A stretch of DNA of 64,000 bases, from positions 1,790,001-1,854,000 of the forward strand of contig CAMQGK010000416.1 in NCBI GenBank assembly GCA_947000775.1, given 5' to 3'. This DNA comes from Pterois miles (Eukaryota; Chordata; Actinopteri; Perciformes; Scorpaenidae). The first letter of the stretch is position 1, and each line of letters opens with the position of its first letter. Made by a program: the position numbers and the translations under genes. Below the pieces are notes generated by a model, which did no database searches, was not told where the DNA came from, and worked only from the letters and a program-made list of their open reading frames with translations. Shown here piece after piece: positions 12,970 to 23,275 of the stretch.

Positions 12970-14852
12970 CATAATCTTCCAGTGCCATGATCAAAGCAGG
13001 TAGGCCTGTGGTCACACACTCGCTCACACACACACAACAGACAAACATTCCTCCAAACGGTTGTTACATGCCAGAGTCAAATTAGTCCATGGGCTTTTTA
13101 AGTGGCACAAAAGGTTCAAATTAGAGACAGGACTTTGAAGCCGTACAGTTTGCAGGGATAGTCTGTAGCCCCTCGTGGTTTTGGCCTCCATATCATTCCC
13201 TCAGAAAAGAACATGTTCACATCAAAGGTTAACTGGGGCATGTGTACTGTAACTTGTCACCAGCAGAGCCCTGATTTCCAAACAGCAGGGAATTGGGACA
13301 GAATGGTATGTGGGCTCGGGAAGAAGCACAGTGTGTAATTACATCGGGATCCGTGGGTCGCTCTCAAGCCCTCTGACTGCATATTATAGATGGAGGTTGG
13401 TAATTTGATGAAAACACATAGATTATTGTAGATCATGTTCATAGTAAGAGCTCACCTAGAGAATATCCATATAATGGTGCATGATAAGAGCCTGGGCTGC
13501 TGCATTAGTCAGCCGCTCTGTGGTATTAGTTTATGAGTTTATCTCACAGTTGGGTTATACATGTAGTCTTTATCCTCAATAGGTTTCCATATCATCTTAA
13601 ACCATGTTGCTAGCAGTCACAATGACATAATTCAGGGCTGAAGCCAACAGCTGTTTTCACTATTGAATATTCTGTTGATTATTAATATTATAAAAGTCAG
13701 TAAATACAAAATACTGAAAAATGTCACTCACAATATCCCAGATCCCCAACATGATGCCTTGAATATTCCACCAGCTTTATTCAATTCAGTATGCACACTA
13801 GTCATTTGTTAAAACGGTGACAAAAAATCTGTCTCGCTAAAACTTAACCTAAAAAACACATAAATTCGTAGGTCATAATGTATGTCTGTCCCTACCACCA
13901 TGTGTTGTCTGTGTTTGCCTTGGTGTCCGTGCTATACTGTGTTGCTCATCAGCATATGGAGCCTTTGGGTGCTGCACAGAGCCACAGGCACTCTACTGCT
14001 CTACAGCTAATAGCATGGCACTTAACATCAGCTATGCTTCATTGTTCAGTGGGCTATGAGAAGACAGGAGAATAGAGAGGGATGACTGTCGCCCGTATGT
14101 GTGTGTATTTATCTGCCTATGAACAAAAAACTGTCTAGAAAATGTGACGACTGAAAGAAAGAAGAAAAAAGAAGAATCCAGCAACATTAAAATGTTGGAT
14201 TGGAGGGTTGAAAAAGTCTTCACATGCTGATGAATGTACAAGCATTGAGGTTGACTGTAAATGAGATGCAGGTGGGCTTCTTACCATGTGGTCAATTCAG
14301 GCAGTTTTCACTCTGATATCTGCAAATAGTCCAGGGATTGATCAGAAACAGTTGTGCCTCCTGTTATTTTTATTTTTATTTTTTTCCTACTCCATTCACA
14401 GAATTACAAAATCATTGAACAATAGACAGTAGCAGAAAAGACAGAAGTGTTTAGTGGGACTGGAGCCAGACCTAGATTGATGATGACATCCAAGAAAGTT
14501 GAGTATTTTTTTCTTCTTTTTTTTTGCCCTCCTGCCTTTGCTGAGTCATGTTTCTGTGGGATACAGGACCAACTAGTATTGCATCATTATCAAAACCTTC
14601 AAAATGAGGATTTGAATCATGTGAAGGCTCCTAAGATCACCCCACATGTAGGCACCACTGTCCAGCTTCTCCCTCACCTATCTCAGCAGTGTATGTGAGT
14701 GTTTTTTTGTTGTTAGTGTGTGTGATGGTGTTATCTCCCTCTTCACCTTTCCTGACACTTGTGTGGTGCATCAGCGGCTATGTGAAGTGACAGGCCACAT
14801 CCTGGGGCAGCTGGCAGGAGCTGGCGCGCCGCAAAAGAGCAGCACAACTCCA

Positions 14853-14855
<3 letters not shown>
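12970..14855. other. No gene seen
   Basis: Unique-looking sequence apart from the repeat fragment at 13633-13790. Confidence 0.5.
13633..13790 (+). repeat. Fragment of the same GATTAATC-type dispersed repeat
   Basis: The order AGGGCTGAAGCC, TTTTCACTATTGAATATTC, TGTTGATTATTA and TCACAATATCCCAGATCCCC follows the 5' part of the repeat seen at 22735-23050. It is diverged and has no reading frame. Confidence 0.5.

Positions 14856-14857
<2 letters not shown>

Positions 14858-14891
<34 letters not shown>
14858..14891 (+). repeat. (CA)n microsatellite
   Basis: About 17 CA units. Confidence 0.96.
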
Positions 14892-14893
<2 letters not shown>

Positions 14894-15028
14894 CAGGCCA
14901 TTCCCCAGTCTTAATTCCTAAACGCATTTGCTCCAGTTCCCGCTGAGGCGCTGCAGGGGAGACTGTTGGGGGATAGAGGAGGGGCAGGATGCATGGAGGA
15001 CTAGCTCTTCACACACTATTACCCCTAA

Positions 15029-15048
15029 CACACACACACACTCACACA

Positions 15049-15098
<50 letters not shown>
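15029..15098 (+). repeat. (CA)n microsatellite with CTCA interruptions
   Basis: CA units interrupted by two CTCA variants, then about 24 pure CA units. Confidence 0.96.
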
Positions 15099-15100
<2 letters not shown>

Positions 15101-15300
15101 AGTTTTCTACCACTTCCAACATACACACAGTTAAAGTTGACAGAGCTGAAGGGATTGGCCTGGAACAGGCTGGTAAGGCCCAGTATAGCCAAAACACACC
15201 CACTGGCAAGGAGGTGGGAAAAGTGGCAATGCCCACTAACAGACTGTACAATATGGGATGTTTAAAGTGTCAAAAGACTGGCTGGGAGACTGCTTGTAAA

Positions 15301-15609
15301 TGGACTTGCATTTATATAGTGCTTTTCTAGTCTTCTTACCACTCAAAGTGATTTACACTACATGTCAGCGTTCACCCATTCACACACACATTCATACCCT
15401 GATATCAGAGGCTGCCATGCAAGGAACCAACTTTGCCCATCAGGATCTACTCTAAATACTCATTCACACACCAATGGCTATGCCTTTGGGAGCAATTTGG
15501 GGTTAAGTGTCTTGCTCAAGGAGACATCGACATGTGAGTGGAGCAGCCGGGGATCAAACCACCGACCCTCCAGTTGGTGGAGGACCTGCTCTACCCCCTG
15601 AGCCGCAGT
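15301..15609 (-). mobile_element. tRNA-derived SINE flanked by a 10-bp direct repeat
   Basis: Read on the minus strand, the head near 15609 gives a tRNA-like A box (GGCTCAGGGGGTAGAGCAGG) and a B box (GGTTTGATCCC). These are the internal RNA polymerase III promoter elements of tRNA-derived SINEs. The body is a sequence I recognise as very common in fish genomes. The 3' tail runs to about 15301 and resembles a LINE 3' end (GCACTATATAAATGCAAGTC). The direct repeat TGCTTGTAAA flanks the insert at 15291-15300 and 15610-15619, as expected for target-primed reverse transcription. A few bases of the left copy could equally belong to the SINE tail. Pol III would read it leftwards. Confidence 0.8.
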
Positions 15610-15635
15610 TGCTTGTAAAAAGTAAATGTCATATA

Positions 15636-15900
15636 CAGTACAGACCAAAAGTTTGGACACACCTTCTCATTCAATGAGTTTCCTTTCTTTTCATGACTAT
15701 TGACATTGTAGATTCACACTGAAGGCATCAAAACTATGAATTAACACATGTGGAAATATGTACTTAACAAAAAAGTGTAAAACAACTGAAAATACGCTTT
15801 ATATTCTAGTTTCTTCAAAGTAGCCACCTTTTGCTCTGATTACTGCTTCGCACACTCTGCATTCTCTTGATGAGCTTCAAGAGGTAGTCACCTGAAATGG
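15636..15900 (+). repeat. Left inverted repeat of the Tc1 element
   Basis: This arm pairs with 16995-17256 along almost its whole length with scattered mismatches. The outer 28 bases match perfectly. The inner end is the complement of transposase codons (GATGAGCTTCAAGAGGT), although nothing is translated on this side. Confidence 0.9.
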
Positions 15901-16047
15901 TTTTCACTTCACAGGTGTGCCCTGTCAGGTTTAATAAGTGGGATTTCTTGCCTTATAAATGGGGTTGGGACCATCAGTTGTGTTGTGCAGAAGTCAGGTG
16001 GATACACAGCTGATAGTCCTACTGAATAGACTGTTAGAATTTGTATT

Positions 16048-17097
16048 ATGGCAAGAAAAAAGCAGCTAAGTAAAGAAAAACGAGTGGCCATCATTACTTA
16101 AAGAAATAAAGGTCAGTCAGTCCGAAAAATTGAGAAAACTTTGAAAGTGTCCCCAAGTGCAGTCGCAAAAACCATCAAGCGCTACAAAGAAAGTGGCTCA
16201 CATGAGGACCGCCCCAGGAAAGGAAGACCAAGAGTCACCTCTGCTGCGGAGGATAAGTTCATCCGAGTCACCGGCCTCAGAAATGGCAGGTTAACAGCAG
16301 CTCAGATTAGAGACCAGGTCAATGCCACACAGAGTTCTAGCAGCAGACACATCTCTAGAACAACTGTTAAGAGGAGACTGTGTGAATCAGGCCTTCATGG
16401 TAGAATAGCTGCTAGGAAACCACTGCTAAGGACAGGCAACAAGCAGAAGAGACTTGTTTGGGCTAAAGAACACAAGGAATGGACATTAGACCAGTGGAAA
16501 TCTGTGCTTTGGTCTGATGATCCAAATGTGAGATCTTTGGTTCCAACCACCGTGTCTTTGTGCGATGCAGAAAAGGTGAAAGGATGGACTCTACATGCCT
16601 GGTTCCCACCGTGAAGCATGGAGGAGGAGGTGTGATGGTGTGGGGGTGCTTTGCTGGTGACACTGTTGGGGATTTATTCAAAACTGAAGGCATACTGAAC
16701 CAGCATGGCTACCACAGCATCTTGCAGCGGCATGCTATTCCATCCCGTTTGCGTTTAGTTGGACCATCATTTATTTTTCAACAGGACAATGACCCCAAAC
16801 ACACCTCCAGGCTGTGTAAGGGCTATTTGACCAAGAAGGAGAGTGATGGGGTGCTGCGCCAGATGACCTGGCCTCCACAGTCACCGGACCTGGACCCAAT
16901 CCAGATGGTTTGGGGTGAGCTGGACCGCAGAGTGAAGGCAAAAGGGCCAACAAGTGCTAAGCATCTCTGGGAACTCCTTCAAGACTGTTGGAAGACCATT
17001 TCAGGTGACGACCTCTTGAAGCTCATCAAGAGAATGCAGAGTGTGCAAAGCAGTAATCAGAGCAAAAGGAGGCTACTTTGAAGAAACTACAATATAA
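16048..17097 (+). pseudogene. Tc1-like transposase, broken in several places
   Basis: The gene once encoded a DDE transposase of about 340 residues that cut and joined Tc1 ends. ATG at 16048 opens with MARKKQLSKEKRVAIIT and stops at TAA 16099-16101. The same frame reopens as the helix-turn-helix DNA-binding region (VSPSAVAKTIKRYKESG), followed by a basic GRPR hook. It reaches the first catalytic Asp in LWSD (16516-16518). A one-base loss near 16519 then shifts the frame. The rest lies in another frame as far as the stop at 17079. The second catalytic Asp is in QQDNDPKHTS (16785-16787). The third catalytic residue, Glu in the family motif NPIE, is Gln here (CAG 16902-16904). A second indel near 17037 shifts the C-terminus; CKAVIRAKGGYFEE can still be read in another frame and ends at 17095-17097. 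The lesion calls rest on comparison with Tc1 family motifs. Confidence 0.95.
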
Positions 17098-17256
17098 GAT
17101 ATTTTCAGTTGTTTCACACTTTTTTGTTAAGTATATAATTCCACGTGTTAATTCATAGTTTTGATGCCTTCAGTGTGAATCTACAATTTTCATAGTAATG
17201 AAAATAAAGAAAACTCTTTGAATGAGAAGGTGTGTCCAAACTTTTGGTCTGTACTG
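16995..17256 (-). repeat. Right inverted repeat of the Tc1 element
   Basis: This is the partner of the left arm. Its inner 90 or so bases are also the 3' coding end of the transposase pseudogene, so the arm and the gene overlap. Confidence 0.9.
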
Positions 17257-17259
17257 TAT

Positions 17260-20200
17260 ATATTTTTTTCCATAGACAAAATATGAATAACATGTGACTC
17301 TTCATAAAAATGCAGTTTGCGCACAGAAAAACATGAGTAGAGGATGAACTATGAGATCTGAGTTATTGGAATTGTGGTAAAACCATCTAAACAAAGTTTA
17401 AATAATTTAAACTGGCTTTGACATAATCTGATTCTTTGGTTTTATGTTGAGTAACATTGAGCAAATCACTGAATGAAAAATTGGACATATGAATTGTCGG
17501 GGGGAATATCCTGAATGTGTCAGTACCACTATCAGTGTCAAAAGGTACCATAAAGTGTGTTTTTCTGTTCAGATTCATAATATTTTATAGTTATTCTCTG
17601 ATCCTCTAGTTCATTTAATACTTTTTTTTGTTTTTACTTTACTAACACAGGCAAAGTTATATACAGTAAGTAACATCTAACATGTGAGACCTTCTTTTGT
17701 TAAATTTAAAATGTGTGAAAATACCAGCCCTATCTTTTCTAGTTTAGATTAAATTGGCCACCCCAACACTCCCACCATCATGACCTTTCACTTGTGTACC
17801 TCCAGTCTGGAGTTGGTCATTATTAACTCTATGGTTTGGTTAGATATCATTGACTCATGATTGATAAAATCAGAAGCTTCAAATATGAAACACATATGTC
17901 AACCACTTAACACTTAGATTTCATCGTAAAACATTTCCTTTCCCTCCAAATCACATGATCTTTGCTCTGCGGCACAAATAGACAACATCTATTTTCACCT
18001 GATGACATTTCACACTTTTTGTATTGATAACCTTGTGGGAACTCAAAAAATTAGCCTTCAAATATCACACCACATTTGGCAAAATTAGCTGCTCAGCTTG
18101 GACCTCTGGGATTTAGTGAAGAAAAAGGAGTGAGGGCTGAAGATGAAAGTGTCTGGGGATCTCAGCAAAATCAAAAACAAATCTTTGGGAGCGTCAGGGT
18201 TAACCCCTTTGGCCGTTGAGGGCTTTGAAGTGCCATACAGTTAATTGTTAGAGTTGGGATTAGAGAAAGGTGGTAACAATTTAACCCGGGCAACGAGAGG
18301 GCTGAAGGCCACTGCTCAGGCCTATCAGGCGTTTGCAGATGTTGTGTGTGCCTCGGGAAAGGCGACAGCAAACTCCTGGAGATGAGAGGAAGGCTTAACC
18401 GACCCGTAATGCTTTGTTTGCTCAAGCCCCCATCACATTGTAATTGGTGGGGAGGGGGAACAGAAGCTAGCTGATTGGACAGCCGGTGCATTTAACTGTT
18501 ACTATTTTGGATAGTATGCTGGCTCTGGCCGATGATGACCTGACTATTTCCATCTCTGTAGTGATTATTACATACATTACATTATCATAATATCCATCAC
18601 AAAAATCTTTCCCATCTTGCGATGACATACAGTACTTAGTATTAGTATTGTACTTTTCTTAGTACTCATACAGATGGCATATATCAGACGCATCCATTTG
18701 CCAAATCCAGCGTTAAGTGTTTTGAATGGCTGTTTCATTCAGTGCAACAGAAAAACAAACAAAAAAAACTGCTGTGATCATGTCTCAAATGTCCTTAAAT
18801 GCAACATAAATTGAAATATGTTTTTGAGTGTCAGACGTCTGAAATGCTGCAGAACTGCTTCAAAAAATACAATGTGTATAGAGTCTGTCTACAATGTGCT
18901 GTCGTTGCATCTCTCTTGTGAAGCAGTATTGTCATAACCTGCTCAATGCTGCCTGTGAACATCACCCTTCACCTTGCAACCACATATTACTGTCGTGCTG
19001 TGCCGTACCTTCCCTCATTGTCTCTTTCCTTCATGTTTATTCTGAAGGTCATGACAGCTGATGTCTTTTTTTCTGCTGTGGTGTGTTTGAGACTTGCTGG
19101 TACTGATCCCAGCTGCCACCTCTACTTTATGTTGCTTCTCTTCAGGTAAAACATATTTCACCCAGAGCTGAGTTTACATTTAGAGTGAACCTGTTTGCTC
19201 AGTCTTTTCTCTATTCTACCTGGCCGAATCTACAAGTATGCTGATAAATCACAAACTTTTAGCGTGCATCAGAATCTGTCTTGTCATCTTACAAGATACC
19301 ATTGTTGATCCACATTGTGGACAGCAGTCTATTTATTTGCTATAGCTAGGTGAACACAAATAAGTGAGCAGAAAAAAGTATTACCAAGCTCCTGAGCTGA
19401 GGAAAGGTTAATTTCATCCATTACGAGCAGATTACTGTACTCCCTTGATTTTGTTTCACTGTCGATAGCTGTAGAAGAAGTTGATTATGTCCATTCATAG
19501 CCACAACCTAGTTCCCACTTCTCTTCAACTTTCAGTTGAAAGGCCAAAGAATAAATCCACCATTTTTTCTTCTCTGTTCTTGGATTATTTGTGAAATAAG
19601 CCAGCCAAAATTCCTCAACCAATAGAATGCCAGGTGTAGTGTTGACCAGTGAAATGATCTCAGCCTCAAAGCCGGGTTGCGTTTGTTTTACTTCTTGGAG
19701 CGTCCATGATGTGGACTTACTCTTTAACCATGTTCATCCACGTCCAGCCTTCAAGGCTTTATTATGAACGTCCTTTGCTTTCTTCATGACTTTTGGAATA
19801 AAATGACCAGCGGCCATATGTTTTCTTTTATTATAATAACTACACCGGCTACTTTTACTACTTATGTTGACAGGGATGCTATAAATCAGCCGTCATCTCA
19901 TGCTCGCTGACAGCTGCACACAGTGCAGACAGACAGTGAGCTGTTAGCTTTCTAATGTTAGCTACAACCGAGGTGATAAACGCCACGGTATGTCCCTTAA
20001 TACATCCATGGTCTGCCCAGATTAAGCTATCTACCTTGCTGTAGCTACAGTTAGCATTAGCTAACTCTGCTGTAGCACTCCCCTATGTTTTTGTGAGTGA
20101 ATATATACAGTATACAGTTTATACCCGGTCAAAGAGACACTCGGGAAAGTGAACACACCTGCAACGAGGCAGTGATCAGTTCACTGGTCAACACTACACC

Positions 20201-20805
20201 AGGTTTTCTATTTTTTTATTGCACAAAAAAATCTGAGAGCAGAGGAGAAATCTAAAAACAGACGTTTCACAGTGTGAGTGGAAAGGCTGAATCTGGAGTG
20301 CAGGAAATCTATGCGAGCAACAGTGATGATGAATGGGTTAGTGATACAAAATCTGAACATGAAATCAATGAGTCATGCTCTCAAATTGAAAGACCAAACC
20401 CTTGAATAAAGATGGGAAAAAAGCTCCATACATACTTAATTGAAGTGAACACTGCATGAAGGCCGTTCACACTTGCCCGTCCACCACCACTCTCTGCATT
20501 TCTACTCAACATTGGCATTGGACATAAATCATGTGCTGTAAAGTTGTTCAGTATGATCATAATTCCCATTTCCTAGTGACTGGACAACAGCTCTGTCCAT
20601 TGTTGGTGACAGTAAGTTTCAGTAATTCATCCATTTTTAATAACTATGGCCCAGCTAGTGCTCACTAGTTACCTTTGTCAACTTAACACATTGTACCAAA
20701 AATACACAATTTGACCCTTACAAACTTTGTCAATGTAGTCACAGTGATGCAAAGCAGATCACTCAAGTAAACAGTGATCCATCCACTAATACACTCACAT
20801 TGTGA
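17260..20805. other. No gene seen
   Basis: 3.5 kb of mostly AT-rich unique-looking sequence. 18171-18490 is GC-richer and repeat-free. At about 20270-20405 a short acidic frame (SNSDDEWVSDTKSEHE) recalls piggyBac N-termini, but it is too short to call. Confidence 0.5.
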
Positions 20806-20810
20806 TTGTA

Positions 20811-20932
20811 AGGGGTAATGTCCAACAAGGTGTCTATTATCTGGAATTAATGGACGAAGGGGACACCAGACGGTTGCCTCCAAAGAGTCCATTAATTACT
20901 GTTTATGGACACCTTGTTGGGCTTTATCCCTC
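20811..20932. repeat. Hairpin-forming inverted repeat (foldback, possible transposon end)
   Basis: The arm 20821-20855 (CCAACAAGGTGTC followed by GGAATTAATGGAC) pairs with 20887-20921 (GTCCATTAATTAC followed by GGACACCTTGTTGG). There are about 6 mismatches in 35, and the loop is 31 nt. Weaker pairing extends about 10 bp outwards. Downstream, CTTATACCATGG at 20932-20943 recurs in inverse at about 22208-22219, near another GGACACC. I think the region is part of a DNA transposon but cannot name the family. Confidence 0.65.
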
Positions 20933-21484
20933 TTATACCATGGTCACTTGTCAAAGACATACAATTAAGACCATTAATTTATATTTTTTCATCAGCCATA
21001 ACTCTCTGTAGGGTTTGCTCATACCCGGAACAATCACTACCATCCCATTAGGTTCTAATGCAATGGAAATAATGTTTATAACTCCAATAAATAGGATGAA
21101 TCTAAGCTGCATCTTAGCAACAGGATATTTCAAATCTTCTCAGCTCATAGAACCCTTTGCCTTTTAACATTATGCTAGCAAAATTCAAATTCAGTGACAT
21201 TGTGTACAGTTATAGACTAAAACCGTGAATAGAATTTGACTTCATGTTTAGCAAAAAAGCTAGCTTGCTATCCGTCCATTTCATTGTCCCCAAATCAATG
21301 TCAGTATTTCCACAATCAAATGTGTGCTGTCGGCAGCAGCCTGAAGTAGCGAGTTGAACAGCCAGCGGAATGTGAGATGATTACTTGATACAGTATCAAT
21401 AAGTTCAGAGAGATAGCACTACACGTCTTGCAGCATGTGTGCTACATTCTCCACCCTGTGGTGTTCAGAGGATGCGACACTGAG

Positions 21485-22055
21485 GGACTAATGTTACACT
21501 GACGGTACAACCAGACCAGCCGCATGGCGAGCGCGTGGTGGCTGCGTGGTGGCTGCGATCATGTTAACGGGTTAGAGCTGCCACACCACCCGCATGAGAT
21601 GAACGTCTTACTCCTCACGAGATTCAAGGTCTCGCTCTATTTTTAATGTGAGCTACGTGCTTTTCACGGCAGCAACAGACAGTGGAAATGATTGTTTGAC
21701 TGTATATTGACATCATATCAGCAACACTACTACAGTTTCATAGTCTAGACGTCTGTAGGATATGTCACAGACAGTGAAGGTGATCTTCTGACTGTATATT
21801 GCCCTCTAACAGCAACATTACCACACTTTCATGTCTATATCTAAAATATATGCAACACAGTGTTGTACAACATCCATGAATGAATATAGTACGGAATTTT
21901 AATTGTGGATTATTTCTATTATTTACAAATAACCACATGTTAACACAGCTAACACGCAGCTGGTGTGAACAACAGGCGCGTGAATCACGTAGCCGCGAGG
22001 TAACGTAGCCATCACATGCTCTTCAGGCAGCTGGTCTGGCCCAGGGCTTCGTGTT
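21485..22055 (+). mobile_element. Putative MITE with CGCGTGGTGGCTGCG-type subterminal repeats
   Basis: GCGAGCGCGTGGTGGCTGCG at the left and a degenerate inverse (CGCGTGAATCACGTAGCC) at about 21976-22005 form a loose inverted pair around an AT-rich core. The core contains a 92-bp tandem duplication at 21675-21850. Its GC content is sharply higher at both ends than in the surroundings. I see no coding frame, and the boundaries are approximate. Confidence 0.4.
21675..21850 (+). repeat. Diverged tandem duplication, 92-bp unit
   Basis: ACAGACAGTGGAAATGATTG at 21675 and ACAGACAGTGAAGGTGATC at 21767 start two successive copies. Both continue with TGACTGTATATTG, then CAGCAACA, then CTTTCAT or GTTTCAT. 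Confidence 0.7.
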
Positions 22056-22734
22056 GTAAATACGATATTCAGACTTATTGTTTTCATTTAATGTATCCAG
22101 CACGTTAATTTGTAATGGTGAACAGACAGTTTTCACTGGAACTTCATCCTTAATTAGGCATTAATGGACACCCTGCAGCCAATCACAATTAAGTATTCAC
22201 CCAAACCATGGTATAAGCAAAATTAACTTTCATTTATGGGCATAAGTTCTGGTACCCACATTAACAGTGATGACAGTCGATGCCATGTTTCTCTGCTGCC
22301 CCCAACACAGGCTGTGATAGCCCTCGTAGGTGGTAGTGACAGATGTGTCCTGTGTCACTGGTCTGGGCTTTGTGCTCAGGCGTTAGCAGAAGTAAGGCTG
22401 AGTTTTGTGTAAGGCGTGGGGAGTCTCAGGTTTGATTGGCAGACAATGTAGATGACCGTACATGACCCAACCCCCTGCTGGGATGGAAATATTGTAGGCC
22501 TGTCCTAAAACAAGTTGCCAGTTACAGCTAAAGTGCAACTAGGCCAAGACAAGGGGCAATACTGGCCCTTAGTTAAAAACAAGATGTAAGTTTGTCATTG
22601 TCATATACTTTTAATGTGATGTGGATACAATATCGTGAAATCCTGTACACTTCAAGCTAATCAATTATACTTATGATAGATACAAACTTTGCATATATTA
22701 TAATATTTTTGTCATCATTGGCTTCATTACATTG

Positions 22735-23050
22735 AATAGAATTACACTGATACGTCTTTTTTCATTAACTGGTTAATCATTTTGGGGCTGCATGGTGGTG
22801 CAGTGGTTAGCACCGTTGCCTCACAGCAAGAGGGTCGTGTAAGTATGAATGGTTGTCTGTCTCTATGTGCCCTGCGAGTGGTTGAAGATGAATAGATGGA
22901 TGAATCATTTTGTCGCTGAAATGTCTATTGTGAAACATACTCATCACAAATTTCCTGAGCCCAAGGTGACATCCTCTAAAGTCTTTTGTCTAACAGTCTT
23001 AAACTAAATATTAATGAATTTATAATGGTGTAAAACAAATAAAAAACAGC
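22735..23050 (+). repeat. Dispersed fish repeat (hAT-like, GATTAATC type), interrupted by a SINE
   Basis: The sequence around the SINE (AACTGGTTAATCATTTT, then GTCGCTGAAATGTC, then CCTGAGCCCAAGGTGACATC) matches a degenerate repeat that I recognise as very common in fish. Related pieces occur at 5855-5918 and 13633-13790 in this window. It has no coding capacity. The assignment to hAT-like elements is from memory. Confidence 0.6.
22784..22902 (+). mobile_element. Short, internally deleted tRNA-like SINE nested in an older repeat
   Basis: The head contains a tRNA-like A box region (GTGGTGCAGTGGTTAGCAC) typical of an abundant fish retroposon. The B box and most of the body are missing. The sequence jumps from GCAAGAGGGT straight to the 3' portion (GAATGGTTGTCTGTCTCTA) and ends with the ATGGATG-type tail of LINE-mobilised elements. 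The 9-bp repeat AATCATTTT flanks it at 22775-22783 and 22903-22911. Removing the insert rejoins a continuous older repeat. Confidence 0.8.
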
Positions 23051-23189
23051 AATACCTCAAGCCAGAACAAGTTTTTTTGGTATTTTATCTTATAAAGGAC
23101 ATATTATCACAATAGTGCTAATCAATTCAGCACAGAAATGATTTGCATCCTCACATCTTCACATTTAACAAACTGAAACCTGGTAATGT

Positions 23190-23275
23190 TTGAACTCGAG
23201 TGTTTGTTTGAATGAAAAGATTTTTCCACTGTGGGACTTATAAAGGAATATCTTATCTTATCTTATCTTATCTTA
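23190..23275 (+). repeat. Retroposon 3' tail with (TTATC)n
   Basis: CCACTGTGGGACTTATAAAG followed by GAATATCTTATCTTATC is the 3' end style of a fish LINE or SINE family. Five or so TTATC units (23250-23275) form the tail. Confidence 0.5.

Larger units (their letters stand above)
15636..17256 (+). mobile_element. Tc1/mariner element, complete but inactive
   Basis: This is a 1,621-bp DNA transposon with both ends intact. It starts CAGTACAGACC and ends with the inverse GGTCTGTACTG. A TA dinucleotide flanks each side (15634-15635 and 17257-17258), which is the Tc1/mariner target duplication. The inverted repeats are unusually long. About 265 bp on the left (15636-15900) pairs with about 262 bp on the right (16995-17256), so the right arm contains the 3' end of the transposase gene. 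The single internal gene is broken by a stop codon, two frameshifts and a changed catalytic residue, so the copy cannot make its own transposase. Its intact ends could still be substrates for a related enzyme. It lies 16 bp downstream of the direct repeat that closes a SINE. Confidence 0.96.
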
